64,000 bases of DNA from Streptomyces sp. R28 (lineage in GTDB: Bacteria > Actinomycetota > Actinomycetes > Streptomycetales > Streptomycetaceae), in the NCBI RefSeq assembly GCF_041052385.1, contig NZ_CP163439.1, positions 10,095,001 to 10,159,000 on the forward strand. The letters are read 5' to 3'. Shown here in pieces: positions 55,957 through 64,000 of this stretch. Made by a program: the position numbers and the translations under genes. The notes under the pieces were generated by a model. That model ran no database searches. It had not been told where the DNA came from and saw only the letters and a list, made by a program, of their open reading frames with translations. The stretch's first letter is position 1, and each line of letters opens with the position of its first letter.

Positions 55957-57423
55957 TCAGCGCTGCCGTGTCAGCAGACCCGGACGGTAGGGCAGGAGGC
56001 CGTAGTCGCCGCCTGAGTTGGGGCTGCGCCCCTGGTAGAGCAACTGCAGATTGCAGGGATCGACGGTCATGGTCTGATCAGGGCTGGTGCGGATCAGTTC
56101 GCCATGACTGATGTCGTTGGTCCAGGTGGCGCCACTGTTGGCCTTGCCGGCGAAAGGATTGCTCTCGGTCGCGGCCTGGGGTGTCCATGAGCCGTTCAGG
56201 CTGGTGGCCGTGAACGAGCGGAAGTAGCGGCCCTGCGAGCCGATCGCCTCGACGATCATGAGGTAGCGGTTCTGGCCCTGGAGCTTGTAGACCTGCGGGG
56301 CTTCGAACAGGTTGTTCGTCGTATCGCTCATGACCACTGTCGAGGTCGAGCCGAAGCTGCCCGGGAAGTTCCCGATCGGCATACTGGCCCGGTAGATCTT
56401 GCCGTTGTCACCGGCGAAGAACAGGTACATGTTCGTCCCGTCACCGATGAGCGTCTGGTCGATGGGCCCTGTTCCGGAGCCGGAGATGCTTCCGGAGAAG
56501 AGCACCTGCTGGGATGACCAGCCATTCGGGTTGGTGGGGTCGCTCGACGTCCGGTAGGAGAAGGCGGTCCCGCCCCACTGGTAGGCGAGCACCCAGATGT
56601 TCTTCGGCGCGAAGTAGAAGAGCGTGGGTGCGACGGTGGAAGCGGACATCGTGTTCTGGCTGGCCGAGGCCATCTCCGGCCAATTGGTGAACAGGCCGAA
56701 GTTCATCGAACCCCAGCTCGTCCCCGTGTCGTGCGTCGTCGCGTAGACGAGTTGCCGGCCGTTGTAGGGGACGACGGTGAAGTCCTTGAGCGAGGCCCAT
56801 CCCGGCTTGGGCTGCGCCAGTGCGCCCGTTGATGTCCAGCGGTATGTCGACGGAAGGTCGCACGGTCCGGGGTTGTCGGTGCCGACCTTGACGAACTGCC
56901 ACTGCTGGTTGCTGCCGCCCCAGTCGTCGTACTGGACGATGTTCGCGTTGTCGGCAGTGGAGGCGCCTTGTACTTCGAGGGCCTTGTTGCTGTGGCGCGA
57001 GATGAGTCTCACGTAGCCGTCCGAGCTGTCGGCCAGCCGCCACTGCTGGTTGGTGCTGTTCAGATCGGTCCATTGGACGATCGAGCCGCCGTTCGCGGTG
57101 GACCAGTTGTGGACGTCCAGCACCTTGCCCGAGTGCCGGGACTTGATGCGGTAGTAGCCGCCCCCGGAATCGACGAACTGCCACTGCTGCTGGTTCTGAT
57201 CGTTCCTGGTCCACTGGGTGATGCGGGCGCCGTCGTCGGTCGCCAAGTTGTAGACATCGAGGGCTTTGCCGCTGTTGCGGTTGACCAGCACATACGAGGC
57301 GTTGGGGTCTACGGTCGCCGCGCTGGCGGGCTGGGCACCGAGGAAGGTGGCCACGAGCAGCAAGGGCGAAAGGACGGCGAGTAGGCGTCTCAGGCGAACC
57401 GGGGGTGGGTGGCGAAACCACAT
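55957..57423 (-). CDS. Secreted GH62 alpha-L-arabinofuranosidase with N-terminal ricin-type lectin (CBM13) domain
   Basis: 488 residues. The ATG at 57423 has a near-ideal AAGGAGG 9 bases upstream. It removes arabinose side chains from arabinoxylan outside the cell. Residues 1-35 are a signal peptide (RRLLAVLSPLLLVATFLGA, cleavage after ASA; RLRR could fit Tat but lacks a clear RR-x-FLK). Residues 36-180 form a three-repeat ricin-type lectin (QQW/QQWRL/QQWQF). Residues about 188-485 are GH62, with the likely catalytic residues Asp214 (LKDFTVV), Asp322 (GPIDQT) and Glu374 (NLFEAPQ). It is divergent from the xylanase-esterase operon and shares candidate operators with it. Confidence 0.93.
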   Translation of the reverse strand: MWFRHPPPVRLRRLLAVLSPLLLVATFLGAQPASAATVDPNASYVLVNRNSGKALDVYNLATDDGARITQWTRNDQNQQQWQFVDSGGGYYRIKSRHSGKVLDVHNWSTANGGSIVQWTDLNSTNQQWRLADSSDGYVRLISRHSNKALEVQGASTADNANIVQYDDWGGSNQQWQFVKVGTDNPGPCDLPSTYRWTSTGALAQPKPGWASLKDFTVVPYNGRQLVYATTHDTGTSWGSMNFGLFTNWPEMASASQNTMSASTVAPTLFYFAPKNIWVLAYQWGGTAFSYRTSSDPTNPNGWSSQQVLFSGSISGSGTGPIDQTLIGDGTNMYLFFAGDNGKIYRASMPIGNFPGSFGSTSTVVMSDTTNNLFEAPQVYKLQGQNRYLMIVEAIGSQGRYFRSFTATSLNGSWTPQAATESNPFAGKANSGATWTNDISHGELIRTSPDQTMTVDPCNLQLLYQGRSPNSGGDYGLLPYRPGLLTRQR

Positions 57424-57498
57424 CAGAGGGCCTCCTTGGGAGCGGGGTGAGGTGACGCCGATGAACCGAGGAGCGGCCGAACCGAGGGTAGGGCGGGC

Positions 57499-57513
57499 TT
57501 CGAAACATTCGAA
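57499..57513. promoter_or_regulatory. Inverted repeat CGAA-ACA-TTCG upstream of GH62
   Basis: TTCGAAACATTCGAA contains a CGAA-N3-TTCG inverted repeat, also readable as a direct repeat of TTCGAA. It lies 76-90 bases upstream of the GH62 ATG, where a promoter would be expected. The half-sites recur at 57791-57812 toward the xylanase gene. Confidence 0.5.
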
Positions 57514-57790
57514 GAGCTCCCCGAACCTTTGACGCCACAAGCTAGGAATGTGGGGCCCTCCGGTCAAGGTCTGTCACCGATCTGTCCACAAACAGCGCCT
57601 TCTCTCGGGGGCTTGGCGAGCTGCCGTGTCGGCCGGAAGCACTCCGGGAGTTCGCGATACGGCTCGTCAGTCCGAGCGTCCGTTCAGGGAGGAAAGGTGA
57701 GAAAGTAGCGTCCGCACACTCGTCCTGGTCCCCGCTCAGGCCCTACGGGATCTGTCGAAGGCGGCGCCGGAAGCGGTTGGTCGTCCGGCT

Positions 57791-57830
57791 CGAAGAGTTC
57801 GAAAGTTGCGAACAAGAAACAGAAACTTTC
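57791..57830. promoter_or_regulatory. Cluster of CGAA/TTCG and GAAA-C-TTTC inverted repeats
   Basis: CGAA-GAG-TTCG (57791-57801), TTCGAAAGTTGCGAA (57798-57812) and GAAACTTTC (57822-57830) are packed in 40 bases. A further TTCGAA is at 57905-57910. Repeats of this form resemble xylan/xylobiose operators that I recall from Streptomyces. The regulator itself is not in the window. Confidence 0.5.
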
Positions 57831-58343
57831 TCGGCGCAGAGTATTGACGAGTCACTGTCAATCGCTCAATCATCCCTCTCTGAGTGGCCGGTGTGGTTCG
57901 CGATTTCGAACTACGCCGGCCCTGGGCAAACCGTGCTGCACGGCAGATCACGCACAGCTGCACCGCAGATCCGCACACCGAAGCACCTGCGCCACCCTGT
58001 TTCGTTCCGGTGAGGTTCGCACAAGCGCATCCTGGCTCTTCGTGCAGTCGGAGAGGTACGCGACGTCGCGTGACGGCCCCCGGCTGAGCCGCGATGGAGT
58101 GCCCCCGTGCCTGTGTCGACACACCGCTGCCGCCCGCAGTACGTCACCCGGCGGCCGACCGCTGGCCGTCCGTGCCGGTTGAGATCGCCCTGGTCCCATG
58201 ACCTCGGTGTCCGGTGATTCCGTGCTGCCCGAGTTCCGCCCCGCCCCGTCCGTCTGCCGAGTGCGATCCGTTTGCCGAGGAGCGGACGCCCCTTTCCCTC
58301 TGCGCTCCAGTCATTCCGTGATGTCTACCTTGGAGGCACAGCC

Positions 58344-59774
58344 ATGGGCTCGTATGCCCTTCCCAGACCCGCTATCCGCCGGAAGATCCGCGGCCTGCTG
58401 TTGGCGCTGATCGTCGGCGTTCTCGGTGTGGTCACCGCACTGGTCGCGCCGCCGACCGCACACGCCGCAGAGAGCACGCTCGGCGCCGCGGCGGCGCAGA
58501 GCGGCCGCTACTTCGGCACCGCCATCGCCTCGGGCAGGCTGGGCGACTCGGCGTACACGTCGATCGCGGGCCGTGAGTTCAACATGGTGACGCCCGAGAA
58601 CGAGATGAAGATCGACGCCACCGAACCGCAGCGGGGCCAGTTCAACTTCACCGCCGGTGACCGCGTCTACAACTGGGCGGTGCAGAACGGCAAGCAGGTG
58701 CGCGGTCACACCCTGGCCTGGCACTCCCAGCAGCCCGGCTGGATGCAGTCCCTCAGCGGCAGCACGCTGCGCCAGGCGATGATCGGTCACATCAACGGCG
58801 TGATGGCCCACTACAAAGGCAAGATCGTCCAGTGGGACGTCGTGAACGAGGCCTTCGCCGACGGCAGTTCGGGAGCCCGCCGCGACTCCAACCTGCAGCG
58901 CACCGGGAACGACTGGATCGAGGTCGCCTTCCGCACGGCGCGCGCCGCCGACCCGGCCGCCAAGCTCTGCTACAACGACTACAACGTCGAGAACTGGACG
59001 TGGGCCAAGACTCAGGCCATGTACGCGATGGTCCGGGACTTCAAGCAGCGCGGTGTACCGATCGACTGCGTCGGCTTCCAGTCGCACTTCAACAACGACA
59101 GCCCGTATAACAGCAACTTCCGCACCACCCTGCAGAGCTTCGCGGCCCTCGGCGTCGATGTGGCCATCACCGAACTCGACATCCAGGGCGCCTCGGCCAC
59201 GACCTACGCCAACGTGACCAACGACTGCCTGGCAGTCCCGCGCTGCCTCGGCATCACCGTCTGGGGTGTGCGCGACACCGACTCCTGGCGAGCGGAGCAG
59301 ACGCCGCTGCTGTTCAACGGCAACGGCAGCAAGAAGCCCGCCTACACCGCCGTCCTCAACGCGCTCAACGGTGGCACCTCCACGCCCCCTTCGGGTTCCG
59401 GACAGATCAAGGGCACCGGGTCGGGCCGCTGCCTGGACGTGCCCGGCAGCAGTACCACCGACGGTACTCAGCTCCAGCTGTGGGACTGTCACAACGGCAC
59501 CAATCAGCAGTGGACGTACACCGCCGCCGGTGAGCTCAGGGTCTACGGCGACAAGTGCCTGGACGCCGCCGGTACCGGCAGCGGCGTCAAGGTCCAGATC
59601 TACGGCTGCTGGGGCGGCGACAACCAGAAATGGCGCCTCAACTCCGACGGATCCATCGTCGGCGTCCAGTCCGGGCTCTGCCTCGACGCCGCCGCGGGCG
59701 GCACCGCCAACGGCACCCTGATTCAGCTCTACTCCTGCTCGAACGGCAGCAACCAACGCTGGACCCGCACCTGA
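58344..59774 (+). CDS. xlnA: Secreted GH10 endo-1,4-beta-xylanase with C-terminal CBM13
   Basis: 476 residues. The ATG at 58344 has GGAGG 7 bases upstream. It cleaves the xylan backbone outside the cell. A long signal peptide (1-41, ending PPTAHA) contains RRKIRGLLLAL. The mature start AESTLGAAAAQSGRYFGTAI is that of Streptomyces XlnA. The GH10 barrel spans about 43-342 with acid/base Glu169 (WDVVNEAFADG) and nucleophile Glu277 (ITELDIQG). A short GTSTPPSGSG linker leads to CBM13 (about 354-476) with Cys-containing ricin repeats (CLDVPG, QQW, CLDAAG, CLDAAAG, QRW). It is first in an operon, with the feruloyl esterase 31 bp downstream. Confidence 0.96.
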   Translation: MGSYALPRPAIRRKIRGLLLALIVGVLGVVTALVAPPTAHAAESTLGAAAAQSGRYFGTAIASGRLGDSAYTSIAGREFNMVTPENEMKIDATEPQRGQFNFTAGDRVYNWAVQNGKQVRGHTLAWHSQQPGWMQSLSGSTLRQAMIGHINGVMAHYKGKIVQWDVVNEAFADGSSGARRDSNLQRTGNDWIEVAFRTARAADPAAKLCYNDYNVENWTWAKTQAMYAMVRDFKQRGVPIDCVGFQSHFNNDSPYNSNFRTTLQSFAALGVDVAITELDIQGASATTYANVTNDCLAVPRCLGITVWGVRDTDSWRAEQTPLLFNGNGSKKPAYTAVLNALNGGTSTPPSGSGQIKGTGSGRCLDVPGSSTTDGTQLQLWDCHNGTNQQWTYTAAGELRVYGDKCLDAAGTGSGVKVQIYGCWGGDNQKWRLNSDGSIVGVQSGLCLDAAAGGTANGTLIQLYSCSNGSNQRWTRT

Positions 59775-59805
59775 TGAGGCCCGCCACAAACGAAAGGGTG
59801 AAGCG

Positions 59806-61176
59806 ATGACGGCCTACGATGCGGTTTCCCTCGCCCCTCCAGCAAGACATCGCTGGTGGTCCCGGATCGCCGCCCTGGTGGCGGTGACCCTCGCGATCGG
59901 CATGCTCGCCGCGGTGAATCCGGCGCCCGCCGAGGCGGCGACGGTGGACACCAATGCCTGGTACGTCCTGGTCAATCGCAACAGCGGCAAGGCGCTGGAC
60001 GTCTCTGGCACGTCCACCGCCGACGGCGCGCGGGTCAGCCAGTGGACGCGCAGCGACGGAGCCAACCAGCAGTGGCAGTTCGTGGACTCCGGCGACGGCT
60101 TCTACCGCCTCAAGGCCCGGCATTCGGACAAGGTTCTCGACGTGGCCGGCGCCTCGACCGCGGACGGTGCCGCGATCCAGCAGTGGGCCGACCACAACGG
60201 GGCCAACCAGCAGTTCCGCCTGGCCGATTCCGACGCGGGCCACGTCCGGCTGATCAACCGCACCAGCGGCAAGGCGGTAGAGGTCCAGGGCGCCTCCACC
60301 GCCGACGGAGGCAACGTCGTCCAGTACACCGACTGGGGCGGCGCCAACCAGCAATGGCAGATGGTCAAGCTGTCGTCCGGTAGCGGGGGCGGATGCGGCA
60401 GCGCACCGACTCTGTCGAGCGGTACGCACACGATTCAGAGCGGCGGCAAGAGCCGTAGCTTCATCCTCAGGGTCCCCGCCAACTACGACAACAGCCACCG
60501 CTACCGGCTGATCTTCGCGTTCCACTGGCGGGGCGGAACCGCCGGCGAGGTCGCCTCGGGCGGTACGAGCGGGAACGCCTGGTCCTACTACGGCCAACAG
60601 GAACAGTCGAACAACAGTGCGATCCTCGTCGCCCCTCAGGGCCTCGGCAACGGCTGGGCCAATTCGGGCGGTGAGGACATCACCTTCGTCGACGACATGA
60701 TCCGGCGAATCGAGGGCGGCCTCTGTGTCAACCCGGCACAGCGTTTCGCCACGGGATTCAGCTGGGGTGGCGGTATGAGCTACGCACTCGCATGCAGCCG
60801 CGCGAACGTCTTCAGGGCCGTCGCGGTCATATCCGGCGCTCAGATCAGCGGATGCAGCGGCGGCACCCAGCCCATCGCCTACTTCGGAATCCACGGCGTC
60901 AGCGACTCCGTTCTCAACATCGCGCAAGGACGGTCCCTGCGCGACAAATTCGTCAGCAACAACGGCTGCACCCCCCAGAGCCCGCGCGAGCCCGCGCCGG
61001 GCAGTCGAACGCACATCACCACCACCTACTCGGGCTGCCGTGCCGGATACCCGGTTCAGTGGGCTGCGTTCGACGGAGGCCACGCACCCGGTCCGGTCGA
61101 CGGCTCCAGCGGCGACAGCGGCGTCGCCACCTGGACCAAAGCAGAGATCTGGAGATTCTTCGCACAGTTCCAGTGA
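59806..61176 (+). CDS. Secreted feruloyl/acetylxylan-type esterase (CE1/LpqC family) with N-terminal ricin-type lectin
   Basis: 456 residues. The ATG at 59806 is preceded by AAGGGTGA. The signal peptide ends near residue 44 (NPAPAEA). Residues 45-188 are a ricin-type lectin close to that of the divergent GH62 protein. After a glycine linker the alpha/beta hydrolase domain (about 197-456) has nucleophile Ser319 (GFSWGGGMSY), Asp367 (GVSDSVL) and His426 (DGGHAPG), the pattern of PHB-depolymerase-like feruloyl esterases. It probably removes ferulate or similar esters from arabinoxylan, completing the set with the xylanase and arabinofuranosidase. The exact ester specificity is inferred from context. 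Confidence 0.88.
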   Translation: MTAYDAVSLAPPARHRWWSRIAALVAVTLAIGMLAAVNPAPAEAATVDTNAWYVLVNRNSGKALDVSGTSTADGARVSQWTRSDGANQQWQFVDSGDGFYRLKARHSDKVLDVAGASTADGAAIQQWADHNGANQQFRLADSDAGHVRLINRTSGKAVEVQGASTADGGNVVQYTDWGGANQQWQMVKLSSGSGGGCGSAPTLSSGTHTIQSGGKSRSFILRVPANYDNSHRYRLIFAFHWRGGTAGEVASGGTSGNAWSYYGQQEQSNNSAILVAPQGLGNGWANSGGEDITFVDDMIRRIEGGLCVNPAQRFATGFSWGGGMSYALACSRANVFRAVAVISGAQISGCSGGTQPIAYFGIHGVSDSVLNIAQGRSLRDKFVSNNGCTPQSPREPAPGSRTHITTTYSGCRAGYPVQWAAFDGGHAPGPVDGSSGDSGVATWTKAEIWRFFAQFQ

Positions 61177-61190
61177 CACCCCGCATCACA

Positions 61191-61221
61191 GGGTGGAGCC
61201 AGGATGATCCTGGCTCCACCC
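61191..61221 (+). terminator. Strong terminator hairpin after the xylanase-esterase operon
   Basis: A perfect 14-bp stem (61191-61204 with 61208-61221) with a TGA loop, 14 bases after the esterase stop. Confidence 0.8.
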
Positions 61222-61960
61222 CGTCGATGTCTGTCCCGAAGCGAAGGACGGAGAGGCCTGTTCAGGAGAGAGCTCCCACGCCTTCGGACTGGTCACGGCC
61301 GGCGAACAGACCGTGGCAGACGTGGCGTTCGAAGAACACGCCCTCGCGGAGGGAGGTCTCGCCCGCCCGGCCTCGACGGCGCCACGCGTGCGCTCGGTCA
61401 GGAAGAGGCTTACCGTCTTCGCCCGGCCGGTCAGCCGGGGGAGGCGCCGGGTCGCGCCCCGCAGCCTGCGCGCCGATGAGGCGCACTGATCCGACGATCA
61501 CCTGGCCTGGTTGGGACAATCCTCTGAAGTCACCGAGAGCTTGATCCCTGCGCGTTATGGAACGGATCTAGGGGCCATGCCGCTATTCCGCCCTCGGAAC
61601 GCTGCCACGAGACGGCCGCCGCTCAGCCGCCGTCTGCGGCCCCGGCTTACCAGAGCATCCTGCACCTGGAGTTCGATGCACCGGTCGGCGACGCTGACGC
61701 CGGCCGCAGCGAGCAAACGAAGCAGAGCCTCGAGCGGGCATCACGGACGAGTGCACTGGGCCTGCCACGCAACGCTGGGGCGCGACTCCCCGGACGCGCG
61801 GGCAGCGGTCGGGCCCGGACGGCGAAGTGCCTCCAGCCGAGACGCTGAGAACGCCGGAGCCACCCACGACGCGGTCCTGAGACGGCCCGGAACTCCCACG
61901 GCGGTATCCCGCTGGCCCCCGAAGGCGACGTCGAACCCGCTGTGGACCCGGTGGGAGGGC
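61222..61960. other. 739 bp without a recognised gene
   Basis: One plus-strand frame (about 61276-61488) shows fairly Streptomyces-like codon use and contains AFGLVTAGEQTVADVAFEEH. I see no start site and no family. Other frames are arginine/proline-rich shadows. Possibly decayed coding DNA. Confidence 0.4.
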
Positions 61961-63082
61961 TCAGACTGCCTGGCGTCGGATCACGACCACGGCCGCGTCG
62001 TCATCAAGGTGTCCCTGGACGTGGGCCAGCAGGTCCTCCCGAAGATGGTGCAGCAGTTGGTCGGGGTCGTCCGTTGTCCAATCCTGCGCCCGTTCGGTGA
62101 ACGGGTAGAAGACACCGGCGGCATTGCGCGCTTCGATGACACCGTCCGTATAGAGGAGCAGCAGGTCGCCGACCTCGAACGGGAAGGTCTGGACGTCGTA
62201 GGTGCCGACGCCGAAGACCCCACCGAATCCGATCGGAAGATGACTGGCCTCGGTGGTGAGTGGGGTGAGCTGATTCCCGCGAAGGAGGAGTGGCGGTGGG
62301 TGACCGCAGGCGATGAGGTGGACGACCGGATCATGGTCGGGAATGTCGAGCAGGATGGCGGTGGCGAAGTCCTCGCTGGTGTCCTGCGCAGCCTCTGATC
62401 GCCACTGGCTGGTGTCCCAGCGGAACGCGCCGTCCAGGTGGACAGCGAGGCGGGGAAGGGTGGCCTGCCGATGGGCAGCTGCGCGAAAGGCCCCGAGCAG
62501 CAGGGCGGTGTTGCTGATCGCGGCCATGCCGTTTCCCCGTACATCGCCGATGAGGAGCCGGGTGCTGTGGTGGTCGGTCCGTGCAGCCGCGTACAGGTCT
62601 CCGCCCAGCTCGGCTTCTTCTTCCGCGGGGAGGTAGAGGCCGGCGATCCGCAGCGGACCGGCGTGTGTGGGCAGCGGCTGCAACAGCACACTCTGCGCCG
62701 CCTCGGCCACCGACCGCACACGGTGCAGCTGCCGCTCGCGCCGGTCCCGCACAACGCAGATCGTGACACAGATGCTCGAGACGACGATCAGCGCAGCGAT
62801 CTGGGCCTGAATGTTCGCCGTGGTCAGGACCCCTCTGAGTACACCGATCAGCACCTGGGCCGCCACCGCGAGCGCTCCCATCAACGCCGTCACACGGGCC
62901 CCGGCGTACGCCACCGTGATCGCGGGCGCCGCCACCAGCAGTGGACCAAGGTGAATATGCGGCGGAGCCAGCACATCCACCACACAGACTGTGACGATCA
63001 GCCCCAGCGGGATCACGACCAGCGCCGGTACATGACCCGGCCGCCAGGAATCACGCAAATCCACCCAAGCTCGAAGGGTCAT
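61961..63082 (-). CDS. Membrane-anchored PP2C/SpoIIE-type serine phosphatase
   Basis: 373 residues from the ATG at 63082 (GGTGGAAGG upstream; longer frames add a non-hydrophobic stretch). The N-terminus has about four membrane segments (VPALVVIPLGLIVTVCVVDV, LGPLLVAAPAITVAYAG, TALMGALAVAAQVLIGVL, IAALIVVSSICVTICVV). A short helical linker follows, then a SpoIIE domain (about 145-373) with metal-site motifs ELGGDLY, LLIGDVRGNGMAA, LYTDGVIEARN and HLDDDAAVVVI. The family dephosphorylates anti-anti-sigma factors in stress or developmental signalling. No kinase, PAS or GAF domain is fused and no anti-sigma gene is adjacent, so its partner is unknown. Confidence 0.88.
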   Translation of the reverse strand: MTLRAWVDLRDSWRPGHVPALVVIPLGLIVTVCVVDVLAPPHIHLGPLLVAAPAITVAYAGARVTALMGALAVAAQVLIGVLRGVLTTANIQAQIAALIVVSSICVTICVVRDRRERQLHRVRSVAEAAQSVLLQPLPTHAGPLRIAGLYLPAEEEAELGGDLYAAARTDHHSTRLLIGDVRGNGMAAISNTALLLGAFRAAAHRQATLPRLAVHLDGAFRWDTSQWRSEAAQDTSEDFATAILLDIPDHDPVVHLIACGHPPPLLLRGNQLTPLTTEASHLPIGFGGVFGVGTYDVQTFPFEVGDLLLLYTDGVIEARNAAGVFYPFTERAQDWTTDDPDQLLHHLREDLLAHVQGHLDDDAAVVVIRRQAV

Positions 63083-63261
63083 GCCACAAGCCTTCCACCT
63101 ACCTCCGCATACTTGCTCGGCAGTCGGCCACCTACGACCCGTCCTGTCGATCACGTGACAGTTCGTTGAGGCGTCCTCGCCACCGGCCGGGCGGGTCGAG
63201 TCCCCGATCAGCTCATCGGGCGCTCGGCATCGGCTGCTCTCGGCCGCCTGGGCTGCACTGC
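63083..63261. other. Intergenic region upstream of the SpoIIE-type phosphatase
   Basis: 179 bp between the phosphatase start and the 3' end of the metallo-beta-lactamase remnant on the same strand. It presumably holds the phosphatase promoter; no clear boxes were identified. Confidence 0.4.
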
Positions 63262-63650
63262 CTACTCCTGGTGCCCCAGCCTCACGATCATGTTGGGGTG
63301 GCGCTCGCTGAGCGCCTTCCGGGCGAGCAGGCTCTTGATGCTGGGTTCGCGTCCCTGCAGGTAGGTTCCGCGCTCGACGTCGTTGTCCCAGCCCCAGCGC
63401 GTGTGGCTGACGTCACCGGTCATGAGCACCGCACCTTCTGCGGTGCGGGCGAGATAGGAGACGTGTCCAGTGGTGTGTCCGGGGGTGAGGATCGCGAAGA
63501 ACGAGCCGTCGCCGAACACGTCGTTGACACCTTCGAGCCTTCCGCCCGGGTCCTTGGTGAACTGGAGTTCCTGAAGCGGCGGCCGTCCGGCCAGGAGGTG
63601 GTTGTTCGTGCCCTGGGCGAACAGGTTCAGGAGGATGGAGATGTCGGAGA
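63262..63650 (-). pseudogene. C-terminal half of a metallo-beta-lactamase-fold hydrolase (5'-truncated)
   Basis: The open frame runs 63822-63262, but only the part from about 63650 resembles a protein family: LLNLFAQGTNNHLLAG, GVNDVFGDGSFFAILTPGHT, TGHVSYLARTAEGAVLMTGD, then a final RLGHQE. These are the later metal-site motifs (GHTTGH, TGD) of lactonase-like MBL hydrolases. The N-terminal HxHxDH motif is absent. Upstream of 63650 the frame is arginine/glycine-rich, and the coding signal moves to a different frame with unrelated sequence. The relic is therefore probably inactive. Confidence 0.65.
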
Positions 63651-64000
63651 GGGGCCCGGCGAAACTCCCGGGGTCTTGGCTGATCCCATGGCCGACCGGG
63701 CGCACCACTCCGCCTCGCCCGGCCCCTCGCCGAGGACCTCCGCCGCCCCTGGCAACGTCAGCGCCCGGACAGTCCCGTAGCGGTCCGTGACCTGCACCGT
63801 CGCGGCATCCGGATCGCCCCATGTCTCTGGGCAGGCAAAGCGGAAATCACCGGGGCTATGCCGGAGCCATGAGCGCACGCCGTCACTAACCCAGCGACCT
63901 GTCCGATGCCCGACCGCATCCACCCCCGGCTGACCACTCGGTCCGCGTGGATCGACCACACCGGCCCCCTGCCGGTCATGGAAGGCGCGTACACCCCGCC
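63627..64000 (-). CDS. Unidentified reading frame, partial at the right edge
   Basis: On the minus strand the frame is open from the window edge to a stop at 63627. Codon use looks coding from the edge to about 63690, with HDRQGAGVVDPRG, RSWLRHSPGDFRFACPETWG and TVQVTDRYGTVRALTLPGAA. I do not recognise the family. The end overlaps the metallo-beta-lactamase remnant in another frame, so the natural C-terminus may have been lost in a fusion. The gene start lies outside the window. Confidence 0.4.
   Translation of the reverse strand, partial: RGVRAFHDRQGAGVVDPRGPSGQPGVDAVGHRTGRWVSDGVRSWLRHSPGDFRFACPETWGDPDAATVQVTDRYGTVRALTLPGAAEVLGEGPGEAEWCARSAMGSAKTPGVSPGPSPTSPSS

Larger units (their letters stand above)
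57424..58343. other. 920 bp divergent regulatory region between GH62 and GH10 genes
   Basis: No coding frame is convincing; the 57736-58122 minus-strand frame lacks bias and domains. The region carries several CGAA/TTCG and GAAA/TTTC inverted repeats (separate entries), a 6-bp inverted repeat ATTGAC-N8-GTCAAT at 57843-57862, and the ribosome sites of both genes. It probably holds both promoters and xylan-responsive operators. Confidence 0.6.

Noticed and set aside
57736..58122. Minus-strand 128-residue frame in the xylanase/GH62 divergent region
   Set aside because: Composition is atypical for a Streptomyces protein, no domain is recognised, and it covers the candidate operators.
61511..62398. 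Plus-strand 295-residue frame
   Set aside because: Its 3' part is antisense to the SpoIIE-type phosphatase and its 5' part is Arg/Ser-rich without coding features.
47979..64000. tRNA genes, rRNA, CRISPR arrays, transposases or attachment-site repeats
   Set aside because: Looked for around the integrase relic and intergenic gaps; none seen by eye. A covariance-model search could still find a missed tRNA.

Overview
The window is about 64 kb of very GC-rich DNA with strong third-position G/C bias. It carries a near-perfect match to the Streptomyces lividans XlnA-type xylanase, a PimM-type PAS-LuxR regulator and a single TTA (bldA-type) leucine codon. All of this points to a Streptomyces chromosome, at the right-hand edge of a large modular type I polyketide cluster. 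All calls come from reading the sequence; no database search was run.

Region 1 (1-45,638) is two co-directional type I PKS genes. The first enters from the left edge and gives the tail of an AT-DH-KR-ACP module followed by three KS-AT-KR-ACP modules. Their AT signatures read methylmalonyl, malonyl, methylmalonyl, and their KR types A1, B, A1. The second gene, 25 bp downstream, encodes a 9,942-residue protein with six complete KS-AT(malonyl)-DH-KR-ACP modules, all with B-type KRs. Complementary-looking docking ends suggest the chain passes from protein 1 to protein 2. The predicted segment is an alkene, three hydroxylated units (two C-methylated), then six conjugated double bonds, which suggests a polyene. 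Neither protein shows a thioesterase, so further PKS genes must lie outside the window. Several domain-length blocks are almost identical between modules.

Region 2 (45,639-51,054) is the cluster flank: a duplicated 3-hydroxyacyl-CoA dehydrogenase whose first half lacks the catalytic His, a 159-residue remnant of a macrolide-type glycosyltransferase, a roughly 0.95 kb non-coding leader, a PAS-LuxR activator and a KAS III enzyme. The dehydrogenase and KAS III could together make an unusual CoA building block.

Region 3 (51,055-55,880) is a decayed stretch. It holds a small membrane protein and CutA, with fragments of an alcohol dehydrogenase, a tyrosine integrase and a pirin. Of two XRE-type regulators, one has a clipped HTH and the other an in-frame TAA codon. 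It looks like an old integration or deletion zone bounding the cluster.

Region 4 (55,883-61,221) is an intact hemicellulose-degradation island. A secreted GH62 arabinofuranosidase is divergent from a GH10 xylanase-feruloyl esterase operon. All three proteins carry ricin-type lectin modules. The 920 bp divergent gap contains CGAA-N3-TTCG-type inverted repeats, and strong hairpins close both ends.

Region 5 (61,222-64,000) has an unassigned 0.7 kb gap, a membrane-anchored PP2C/SpoIIE-type phosphatase, a 5'-truncated metallo-beta-lactamase remnant and an unidentified reading frame leaving the right edge.
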